From an uncultured Burkholderiales bacterium (GTDB taxonomy: Bacteria > Pseudomonadota > Gammaproteobacteria > Burkholderiales > Burkholderiaceae_D): 6,183 nt of DNA. Under the pieces are notes generated by a model that was given only the letters and a program-made list of their open reading frames with translations, was not told the origin of the DNA and ran no database searches. Below, in pieces: positions 1 through 5,751 of this stretch; position 1 is the first letter of the stretch, and each line of letters opens with the position of its first letter. A program made the translations under genes and the position numbers. The stretch is taken from NCBI GenBank assembly GCA_903904635.1, contig CAIVDH010000114.1, forward strand, positions 1-6,183. The letters are read 5' to 3'.

Positions 1-83
1 GTGCCCACGGAGGGACTCGAACCCCCACACCTTGCGGCACTTGGACCTGTACCATGCGCGTCTACCATTTCCGCCACGTGGGC
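1..83 (-). tRNA. tRNA-Leu, anticodon CAG, with odd anticodon arm
   Basis: Read on the minus strand this folds as a class II (long variable arm) tRNA. The 7-bp acceptor stem GCCCACG/CGTGGGC is perfect. The discriminator is A73, as expected for tRNA-Leu, followed by C74; the rest of CCA falls outside the window. The D arm carries GG at the G18-G19 positions. The variable arm closes as GCC-GCAA-GGT, and the T arm is GGGGG-TTCGAGT-CCCTC with one G-U pair. The anticodon loop TACAGGT places CAG at positions 47-49 of the window, so it should read CUG leucine codons. Two things are odd: the base before the anticodon (position 33) is A rather than the near-universal U, and the anticodon stem CATGG/CCAAG has an A28-A42 mismatch. 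It is certainly a tRNA-Leu gene by structure; whether it is fully functional is uncertain. Confidence 0.92.
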
Positions 84-97
84 CAAACGAAGGCGAG

Positions 98-125
98 ATT
101 ATAGCCCATAAGATCGGTAAGTCAA
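98..125 (-). promoter_or_regulatory. Sigma70 promoter of the tRNA-Leu gene
   Basis: On the minus strand TTGACT (-35, five of six consensus bases) is followed after 16 bp by a perfect TATAAT (-10). The predicted start lies about 7 bp after the -10, giving a leader of roughly 8 nt before the mature tRNA 5' end at position 83. The stretch just after the -10 is CTCGCC, a G+C-rich discriminator of the kind seen at stable-RNA promoters under stringent (ppGpp) control. That regulation is inferred from the family pattern, not shown here. Confidence 0.85.
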
Positions 126-126
126 C

Positions 127-156
127 CTGACTAATTTATCTATTCGACCTTATATC
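127..156 (+). promoter_or_regulatory. Weak candidate promoter for rnr
   Basis: CTGACT and TATATC are separated by 18 bp, each matching four of six sigma70 consensus bases, and lie about 70 bp before the rnr start. It is the best pairing I can see in the 145-bp divergent spacer, but matches this weak arise by chance in such sequence. If real, its -35 region abuts that of the tRNA-Leu promoter on the other strand. Confidence 0.25.
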
Positions 157-228
157 GCGCTTTTCTCAGCAAAGCAGGCTCGCCTCCGTTACACTAACGA
201 TGTTTTTATCAACCTAAAGCCCCACCTT

Positions 229-2649
229 TTGAGCCAGTATCCCTACAGTATTCCCAGCCGCGAGGAAATTCTCGGCCTTTTGCGCACTGCCAGTGAAGCG
301 CAGACACTCCCATCGATTGCCCAGGCGCTAGCTGTCAAAGAAGACGAGCTTGACGGCCTGACGCGCCGGCTTAATGCCATGGAGCGCGATGGTCAGATCA
401 AGCCTGACCGTAATGGCAACATACAACTTGCCAATACCACCAATTTCATCGATGGCAGAGTTTCCAGTCATCGCGATGGCTATGGCTTTCTGATTCCGGA
501 TGAGGGCGATGATATTTTCTTGCCCGAAAAAGAAATGCAGAAAGTGCTGCATGGCGACCGCGTGCGTGCGCGCATCACCGGCACAGATCGTCGTGGTCGA
601 CCTGAAGGCACGATCGTTGAAGTGATCAGCCGCGCCAATACCCATGTGATCGGTCGTCTGGTTAATGAAAATGGTGTCTGGCTGGTTGTACCCGAAGACA
701 AACGTATTGGTCAGGATATCGCTCTCTCAGGACCGATCGGCAAGGCAAAAGTGGGGCAGGTAGTCAGTATTGAGCTCACAGAGCAGCCATCGCGCTATTC
801 GCAGCCAGCCGGAAAAATTTCTGAAGTATTGGGTGATATTGATGACCCCGGTATGGAAATCGAGATCGCCGTGCGCAAGTATGGTGTGCCGCATGAGTTT
901 TCAGAAGCCGCAAAAAAACTCGCTGCAAAACTGCCTTCTGAAGTCAAACCAGCTGATTTGCTCAATCGCGTAGATTTGCGCGATGTGCCATTAGTCACCA
1001 TTGATGGTGAAGACGCGCGCGATTTTGATGATGCGGTCTATTGCGAACCAGTCAAGTTGGGTCGCACACAAGGTTATCGTTTGATTGTGGCGATTGCTGA
1101 TGTGAGTCATTACGTTAAGCCGAATGACGATCTTGATGTCGATGCGCTCGAACGCAGCACCTCGGTGTATTTTCCGCGCAGAGTTATACCCATGCTGCCG
1201 GAGAAGCTCTCCAATGGATTGTGCTCACTTAATCCGCATGTTGATCGTTTAACTCTGGTATGCGATGCCGTCATCAACGCCAAAGGCGAGGTGCATGCAT
1301 ATCAGTTTTATCCTGCAGTGATACATTCCGCTGCAAGATTTACCTACACCGAAGTGGCCGCCATACTAGGCAACACGCGTGGGCCTGAAGCGGCCAAGCG
1401 TGGTTCGCTCGTGCCGCATCTGCAAAATTTATATGATTTGTTTCAGGTGCTGCTGCAGGCAAGGCATAAACGTGGCGCGATTGATTTTGAGACCACTGAA
1501 ACCTACATCGTCTGCAACGCCGCCGGCAAAATTGAACAGATCGTGCCGCGCACCCGCAATGATGCGCATCGCCTGATCGAAGAATGCATGCTCACGGCTA
1601 ACGTGTGCGCGGCTGATTTGATGGAACGCCACAAGCATCCGGGCATGTTCCGTATTCATGCCAGCCCTACCGAGGAAAAGCTCAAGCAGGTACGTACATT
1701 TTTAAAACAATTGGGCTTGAGTCTGGGTGGCGGTAATTCGCCGACTGCTACTGACTATGCCGAGCTGATGGTCAAGATCAAGCCACGGCCTGATTCCATG
1801 CTGCTGCAAACCATGCTGCTGCGCTCGATGCAGCAAGCGGTATATAGCCCGGACAATATCGGTCACTTCGGCTTGTCTTATGAAGCGTATGCGCATTTCA
1901 CCAGCCCGATAAGACGTTACCCAGATTTGCTTACGCATCGCACTATCAAAGCTATTTTGCAGGGCAAGCAATACCATCCCAAAGGCATAGATAGCAGCGT
2001 TTTAAATACTAATCTGTCACCAGCGGCACGCAAGATGCAGGCGAAAGATCGCGCTGCCGGCAAAATGAAAGCTGAAGGTGATCTGGCCATCTGGGAAGCC
2101 TTAGGCATACATTGTTCTGCCAATGAGCGACGTGCAGATGAAGCCTCACGCGACGTAGAAGCGTGGCTGAAATGCTATTTTATTAAAGACAAACTCGGTG
2201 AAGAATTCACCGGTACGATTTCTGGTGTCGCATCATTCGGTATCTTCGTGCAGCTCGATGCCTTATTCATCGAGGGCATGGTACATGTCACCGATCTTGG
2301 TGCGGATTATTTTCAGTTCGATGATGCGCGTCATGAATTGCGCGGTGAGCGTACCGGCATACGTTATCAGCTGACTGATCGCGTTACAGTGCAAGTCAGT
2401 CGTGTTGATCTGGATGCGCGTCGCATTGATTTGCGTTTGGTGACTGAGCCTGGCATACGCACGCAGTTAAAAAATGAAGCCAAGCGTGCTGAAACAGCGC
2501 GTGCGCCTCGCGGCGCTAAAGAGAGTGTAAAAGCGGGCGCAAAAAAAGTCACGGCCGCGCGCTCTGAAAACAATGAAAAGACTGCCAAGCGCAAACCTAA
2601 ATCCAAGCCTGCAAAAAATGCCGCAAAAGTAGGCAAAAAAAAGCGCTAA
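229..2649 (+). CDS. rnr: Ribonuclease R (3'-5' exoribonuclease)
   Basis: This is a processive 3'-5' exoribonuclease of the RNase II/RNB superfamily that degrades structured RNA in the cytoplasm and takes part in rRNA quality control and tRNA/tmRNA maturation. The 806 residues follow the RNase R order: an N-terminal winged-helix region (about 8-68), two cold-shock/OB domains (about 72-135 and 138-205), the RNB catalytic domain (about 245-580), an S1 domain (about 655-738) and a basic tail (745-806). The catalytic signature is TIDGEDARDFDDA at 257-269, with metal-binding D259, D265, D267 and D268 equivalent to E. coli D272, D278, D280 and D281. The conserved HFTSPIRRYPDLLTHR is at 556-571. The start is TTG: no ATG or GTG occurs in frame upstream, and the next Met (residue 51) would delete the helix-turn-helix. 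No clear Shine-Dalgarno precedes it. rlmB follows 121 bp downstream, as in the E. coli rnr-rlmB arrangement. Confidence 0.97.
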   Translation: MSQYPYSIPSREEILGLLRTASEAQTLPSIAQALAVKEDELDGLTRRLNAMERDGQIKPDRNGNIQLANTTNFIDGRVSSHRDGYGFLIPDEGDDIFLPEKEMQKVLHGDRVRARITGTDRRGRPEGTIVEVISRANTHVIGRLVNENGVWLVVPEDKRIGQDIALSGPIGKAKVGQVVSIELTEQPSRYSQPAGKISEVLGDIDDPGMEIEIAVRKYGVPHEFSEAAKKLAAKLPSEVKPADLLNRVDLRDVPLVTIDGEDARDFDDAVYCEPVKLGRTQGYRLIVAIADVSHYVKPNDDLDVDALERSTSVYFPRRVIPMLPEKLSNGLCSLNPHVDRLTLVCDAVINAKGEVHAYQFYPAVIHSAARFTYTEVAAILGNTRGPEAAKRGSLVPHLQNLYDLFQVLLQARHKRGAIDFETTETYIVCNAAGKIEQIVPRTRNDAHRLIEECMLTANVCAADLMERHKHPGMFRIHASPTEEKLKQVRTFLKQLGLSLGGGNSPTATDYAELMVKIKPRPDSMLLQTMLLRSMQQAVYSPDNIGHFGLSYEAYAHFTSPIRRYPDLLTHRTIKAILQGKQYHPKGIDSSVLNTNLSPAARKMQAKDRAAGKMKAEGDLAIWEALGIHCSANERRADEASRDVEAWLKCYFIKDKLGEEFTGTISGVASFGIFVQLDALFIEGMVHVTDLGADYFQFDDARHELRGERTGIRYQLTDRVTVQVSRVDLDARRIDLRLVTEPGIRTQLKNEAKRAETARAPRGAKESVKAGAKKVTAARSENNEKTAKRKPKSKPAKNAAKVGKKKR

Positions 2650-2656
2650 ACAATTA

Positions 2657-2684
2657 TTGATCATTGTATTAATTTTTATATTTT
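2657..2684 (+). promoter_or_regulatory. Weak candidate promoter for rlmB
   Basis: TTGATC and TATTTT are spaced by 16 bp, each with four of six consensus bases, just after the rnr stop. The region is very A+T-rich, which makes such matches common. If used, transcription would begin near 2691, so the hairpin at 2700-2739 would lie in the rlmB leader. Read-through from rnr is an equally good explanation for rlmB expression. Confidence 0.22.
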
Positions 2685-2699
2685 CTCCAACCCGAAAAT

Positions 2700-2739
2700 T
2701 ACTGCCGCAGCACATAAAAAAATTATTTTGCCGGCAGTA
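2700..2739 (+). repeat. Inverted repeat (hairpin) between rnr and rlmB
   Basis: TACTGCCG at 2700-2707 is perfectly complementary to CGGCAGTA at 2732-2739, giving an 8-bp G+C-containing stem (a flanking T-G wobble can extend it) around a 24-nt A/T-rich loop. It stands out because the surrounding spacer is strongly A+T-rich. It is followed by TTTGTGG rather than a long T run, so it is not a convincing intrinsic terminator. It could be a processing or stability element after rnr, or a leader structure for rlmB. Confidence 0.5.
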
Positions 2740-2770
2740 GTTTGTGGAAGTAATCAGCCAATTTAAAACC

Positions 2771-3511
2771 ATGAAATCCAAACTAATTTTTGGCTTTCAC
2801 GCCGTCACAGCGCGTATACGTCACGAAGCTGCTACCGTCGAGGAAGTGTATGTAGATGCCAGTCGTCATGATCGCCGCATGGGTGAATTACTGCGCGCGG
2901 CCAAAGCAGCCAACGTGCGCATTATTCAGGCCGATGACCAACGCCTCGACGCTATGGTCGGTACCCGCCGCCATCAGGGTGTGGTTGCGCGTGCGCAGGA
3001 GCTCTCTTTAGCCCGTAACCTGGATGAACTGCTAGACGCAATAGAAGGCCCGCCATTGCTGCTCTTGCTCGATGGTGTGACGGATCCGCATAATCTGGGC
3101 GCTTGTCTGCGCGTAGCTGATGGTGCGGGTGCTCATGCCGTTATTGCCCCTAAAGACAGAGCAGTGGGTTTGAATGCAACCGCAGCCAAAGTTGCCAGCG
3201 GCGCAGCTGATACCGTTCCTTACATTACCGTGACCAATCTTGCTCGCACCATGCGTGAATTGCAGGAGCGGGATATCTGGTTAACAGGTACAACAGAAGA
3301 TGCAGAAAGTTCGGTCTACGATATCGACTTTACTGGCGGTTGTGCATTGGTCATGGGCTCCGAAGGAGAAGGCTTGCGGCGCCTGACTCGCGAGAACTGT
3401 GACCGGCTAGTGCATTTGCCCATGATGGGTTCGGTAGAAAGTTTGAACGTATCGGTCGCATCGGGTATCTGTTTATATGAAGCCAGGCGACAGCGTATAG
3501 TCAAGAAATGA
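2771..3511 (+). CDS. rlmB: 23S rRNA 2'-O-methyltransferase RlmB (Gm2251)
   Basis: RlmB is a SPOUT-family enzyme that uses S-adenosylmethionine to 2'-O-methylate G2251 in the peptidyl-transferase P loop of 23S rRNA. The 246-residue protein is close in length to E. coli RlmB (243). An N-terminal L30-like RNA-binding region (about 1-75, starting [10 protein letters not shown]) precedes the knotted SPOUT domain. All three SPOUT motifs are intact: [14 protein letters not shown] at 101-114 (N108, R114), [17 protein letters not shown] at 192-208 (E198) and [15 protein letters not shown] at 224-238 (N226), numbers that coincide with the E. coli catalytic positions. I chose ATG at 2771 because family members begin just before the GFHAV-like motif; GTG at 2744 would add nine non-conserved residues. 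A GGAAG lies 20 nt upstream, too far for a normal ribosome binding site, so initiation looks weak or leaderless-like. It probably works with rnr in RNA maturation. Confidence 0.95.
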   Translation: MKSKLIFGFHAVTARIRHEAATVEEVYVDASRHDRRMGELLRAAKAANVRIIQADDQRLDAMVGTRRHQGVVARAQELSLARNLDELLDAIEGPPLLLLLDGVTDPHNLGACLRVADGAGAHAVIAPKDRAVGLNATAAKVASGAADTVPYITVTNLARTMRELQERDIWLTGTTEDAESSVYDIDFTGGCALVMGSEGEGLRRLTRENCDRLVHLPMMGSVESLNVSVASGICLYEARRQRIVKK

Positions 3512-3559
3512 GCGCATGAGTGGGCACATAACTGGCCGCATAAAGTGACCTGATTACTA

Positions 3560-3594
3560 CCGCGCGGCAACCGTATACACAATTCGAATAGAAT
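3560..3594 (+). promoter_or_regulatory. Candidate cysE promoter/operator region
   Basis: The 112-bp spacer between rlmB and cysE contains TAGAAT at 3589-3594, a five-of-six match to a sigma70 -10 box, which would start transcription near 3601 and leave about 23 nt of leader. No good -35 lies 16-18 bp upstream, which could mean activator dependence. Two perfect 8-bp palindromes, CCGCGCGG (3560-3567) and ATTCGAAT (3582-3589), sit upstream with centres 22 bp apart, about two helical turns. No specific regulator can be named from this. Confidence 0.35.
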
Positions 3595-3623
3595 CACTGT
3601 TTGGCAAATAATTTTAATATCGC

Positions 3624-4373
3624 ATGTTTACCCGTCTACAAGAAGACATCGCCAGCATCATAGAGCGCGATCCTGCAGCCCGTAATAGCTGGGAAGTACT
3701 GACCTGCTATCCGGGCTTGCATGCGATTGTGATGCATCGCTGGGCTAAAGCCTGCTGGATGCATGGTTACAAATGGCTGGGGCGTTTCATCTCGCATATG
3801 GCGCGTGGTCTGACTGGCATAGAGATACATCCCGGCGCCACCATAGGGCGACGTGTATTTATTGATCACGGTTTTGGTGTAGTCATAGGCGAGACAGCCG
3901 TCATTGGCGACGAGTGCACCATCTATCAAGGTGTGACTTTGGGTGGCACGTCGTTGGCCAAAGGTACCAAACGTCATCCGACACTGGAGCGCGGCGTCAT
4001 CATCGGTGCTGGTGCCAAGGTCTTGGGCGCGTTTACCGTAGGCGAGGGCGCCAAGGTGGGCTCCAATGCTGTCGTGGTCAAAGAAGTCCCCGCAGGCGCA
4101 ACTGCCGTTGGCAATCCGGCGCGCATACTGGTCAAGGAAACAGAAGGTTTTCGTGATGAAGCTGCCGCCCGCATGTTCGCAGCTTATGGCTTAACGCAAA
4201 ATGCTGATGATCCGCTTGCAAAAGCCATGCACAGTTTGATAGATAACGCTGCCATGCAGGAGCATCAGCTGGTTAAAATTGTGGCTGCTCTGAAGGCTGC
4301 AAACATACCTTGCGAGACTATGCCCGATCTTGATAAATTTAATGCCGGTAAATTGAATAAGCTGGTTGAGTAA
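3624..4373 (+). CDS. cysE: Serine O-acetyltransferase
   Basis: CysE transfers acetyl from acetyl-CoA to L-serine, making O-acetylserine, the carbon acceptor for sulfide in cysteine synthesis; it usually forms a complex with O-acetylserine sulfhydrylase (CysK) in the cytoplasm. The 249 residues comprise a short helical N-terminal region (1-65), a left-handed parallel beta-helix of hexapeptide repeats (about 66-170) and a long, probably helical C-terminal extension (171-249). Catalytic residues correspond to the E. coli pair: H82 within [17 protein letters not shown] (E. coli H158) and H118 in TKRHP (E. coli H193). The acyl-CoA/serine site segments GVTLGGTS (103-110) and GNPARIL (163-169) are intact. 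The N-terminus is much shorter than in E. coli CysE (273 residues), as in the compact SATs common in bacteria. The ATG start fits the conserved MFTRLQEDI opening but lacks a visible Shine-Dalgarno. Feedback inhibition by cysteine is usual for the family and not testable here. Confidence 0.95.
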   Translation: MFTRLQEDIASIIERDPAARNSWEVLTCYPGLHAIVMHRWAKACWMHGYKWLGRFISHMARGLTGIEIHPGATIGRRVFIDHGFGVVIGETAVIGDECTIYQGVTLGGTSLAKGTKRHPTLERGVIIGAGAKVLGAFTVGEGAKVGSNAVVVKEVPAGATAVGNPARILVKETEGFRDEAAARMFAAYGLTQNADDPLAKAMHSLIDNAAMQEHQLVKIVAALKAANIPCETMPDLDKFNAGKLNKLVE

Positions 4374-4400
4374 TTTAACTACAGAGTTTCTTGCTCAATC
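4364..4400. repeat. Inverted repeat across converging cysE and lpxH ends
   Basis: GGTTGAG at 4364-4370 pairs with CTCAATC at 4394-4400 (7 bp including one G-U) around a 23-nt loop. The arms are the last codons of cysE and the last codons of lpxH, and the loop holds almost the whole 21-bp gap between the genes. No T run follows on either strand, so a role as bidirectional terminator is only a possibility; no better terminator is visible in the gap. Confidence 0.25.
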
Positions 4401-5183
4401 TGGTTCTACACACTGGATATCCGCTGCCTCATCAATGGAGATCCATCCACCGCGATGATGCTCGCCCTCATAATCCCAGTCAGGTAACACATAGCGAACC
4501 TGTTCGCCGCTATGCGTTTTGGTGACATGTTTCGCCGGACGATGCGTGTGGCCATGAATCATAATCTGCACCGCATGTGCATCAAATAGCGCATTGATGG
4601 CAGCAGCATTTACATCCATGATGTCCATCGGTTTTGTCAGCTGCGCAGTGCGACTGCCTGCACGCATCTGCTCTATGATGGCTTTGCGTTGCGCCAGCGG
4701 CTGGGATAAAAAACTCTGCTGCCAATCTGTATTGCGTACCTGATTACGAAATGCCATATATGCGGCATCATCTGTGCATTGTGCATCACCATGGATGAGC
4801 AATATGTTCAGCCCTGCAATATGTGCGAGGTAAGGCTCAGTCAGTAAATGCGCGCCACAAGCTTCGGCAAAATCTTTGCCCGCCAAAAAATCACGATTGC
4901 CTGCTAGCCAAAAAATTTCTGTGCCATGGGTACGCGTTGCATGCAATGCATCAATCACGCTACGGTTGAATGCCTCGTCGATATCATCATCACCTGCCCA
5001 GTATTCAAAAATATCACCCAGCAGATAAAGCTGTTTGCTGTGCACTGCCTCGTTGCGCAAAAATTGGAAAAACTTTGCCGCTGTCTGCGGCATGGATGCA
5101 GTTAAATGCAGATCAGACGCAAAAAGCGCAACCGTTGCCGATTGCGCTTTTTTAGAATCAGATAGGGTTTGTGGCACAGCCAT
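4395..5183 (-). CDS. lpxH: UDP-2,3-diacylglucosamine diphosphatase
   Basis: LpxH hydrolyses UDP-2,3-diacylglucosamine to lipid X (2,3-diacylglucosamine 1-phosphate) and UMP, the fourth step of lipid A synthesis, at the inner face of the cytoplasmic membrane. The 262 residues carry the full calcineurin-type metallophosphoesterase signature with two metal sites: SDLHL at 23-27 (D24, H26), LGDIFEYWAGDDD at 55-67 (D57), GNRDFL at 95-100 (N96, D98), HGD at 131-133 (H131) and GHTHRP at 211-216 (H212, H214). This corresponds to E. coli D8, H10, D41, N79, H114, H195 and H197. Compared with E. coli (240 residues) it has about 16 extra polar N-terminal residues of no evident function, so a later start cannot be excluded, although none with a better ribosome site is apparent. 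It follows ppiB after 6 bp on the same strand. A GAGG lies 14 nt upstream inside the ppiB end, so translational coupling is likely. Confidence 0.95.
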   Translation of the reverse strand: MAVPQTLSDSKKAQSATVALFASDLHLTASMPQTAAKFFQFLRNEAVHSKQLYLLGDIFEYWAGDDDIDEAFNRSVIDALHATRTHGTEIFWLAGNRDFLAGKDFAEACGAHLLTEPYLAHIAGLNILLIHGDAQCTDDAAYMAFRNQVRNTDWQQSFLSQPLAQRKAIIEQMRAGSRTAQLTKPMDIMDVNAAAINALFDAHAVQIMIHGHTHRPAKHVTKTHSGEQVRYVLPDWDYEGEHHRGGWISIDEAADIQCVEPD

Positions 5184-5189
5184 GCCGTA

Positions 5190-5678
5190 TCAGACGACCT
5201 CAGCTTTTTCGATGATCACATCTTCCACAGGCACATCTGAAAACATGCTCTTGCGCCCGGTTTTGACTGCACCGATTGCATCAACCACATCCATACCAGC
5301 GGTGACTTTGCCAAATACACAGTAGCCCCAGCCATCCGAACCTGGATGGTCGAGAAACCCATTGTCATTCGTATTAATGAAAAATTGCGCAGTGGCTGAA
5401 TGCGGATCGGAGGTGCGCGCCATCGCAACTGAGTAGTGAACATTTTTCAATCCATTTGCAGCTTCATTTTCAACAGGATCATTGACTGATTTTTGTTTCA
5501 TGCTCGAATCAAAGCCACCACCCTGAATCATGAAGCCATCAATTACGCGATGAAAAATCGTGCCGTCATAATGTCCTGCCTTCACATAAGAAATAAAATT
5601 TTCAACTGACTTCGGCGCTTTTGCAGCATCGAGTTCTAAAGTGATTTGGCCATGGTTGGTGGTTAGTACAACATTCAT
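5190..5678 (-). CDS. ppiB: Cyclophilin-type peptidyl-prolyl isomerase B
   Basis: This is a cytoplasmic cyclophilin that accelerates cis-trans isomerisation of Xaa-Pro bonds during protein folding. The 162 residues begin directly in the domain (MNVVLTTNHGQITLEL) with no signal peptide, matching E. coli PpiB (164) in length. Active-site segments are intact: IFHRVIDGFMIQGGG at 41-55 (catalytic R44, with F49, M50 and Q52), AMAR at 85-88 and QFFIN at 98-102. The later pocket segment GWGYCVFGKV (116-125) has Tyr where eukaryotic cyclophilin A has His126, typical of bacterial PpiB and compatible with weak cyclosporin binding. A good ribosome binding site (AAGGA, 5686-5690) lies 7 nt before ATG, the clearest in the window. 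It lies 73 bp downstream of a second cyclophilin gene and 6 bp upstream of lpxH, suggesting one transcript. Confidence 0.96.
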   Translation of the reverse strand: MNVVLTTNHGQITLELDAAKAPKSVENFISYVKAGHYDGTIFHRVIDGFMIQGGGFDSSMKQKSVNDPVENEAANGLKNVHYSVAMARTSDPHSATAQFFINTNDNGFLDHPGSDGWGYCVFGKVTAGMDVVDAIGAVKTGRKSMFSDVPVEDVIIEKAEVV

Positions 5679-5685
5679 TTGATTA

Positions 5686-5690
5686 TCCTT
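5686..5690 (-). promoter_or_regulatory. Ribosome binding site of ppiB
   Basis: On the minus strand AAGGA sits 7 nt before the ppiB ATG. It supports that start and contrasts with rnr, rlmB and cysE, which have no comparable site. Confidence 0.8.
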
Positions 5691-5751
5691 TTAAGGTGTT
5701 CTTAATTTATGCGTTAAATATTTTTAATATATTTTTTAACTTATTCGTAAC

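Noticed and set aside
2700..2746. rnr intrinsic terminator
   Set aside because: The hairpin has a 24-nt loop and is followed by only three T residues, which is unlike an effective Rho-independent terminator.
2744..2770. GTG at 2744 as an earlier rlmB start
   Set aside because: It would add nine residues absent from known RlmB proteins, has no ribosome binding site, and the family starts match ATG 2771.
2467..2781. A 104-codon minus-strand frame across the rnr end and the rlmB start
   Set aside because: Its hydrophobic, Phe-rich wording is the antisense of the lysine-rich (AAA/AAG) RNase R tail, so it is a composition artefact.
3636..3977. A 113-codon open frame antisense to cysE
   Set aside because: It lies wholly inside a well-conserved gene, resembles no family I know, and has no start signal; a frame shadow.
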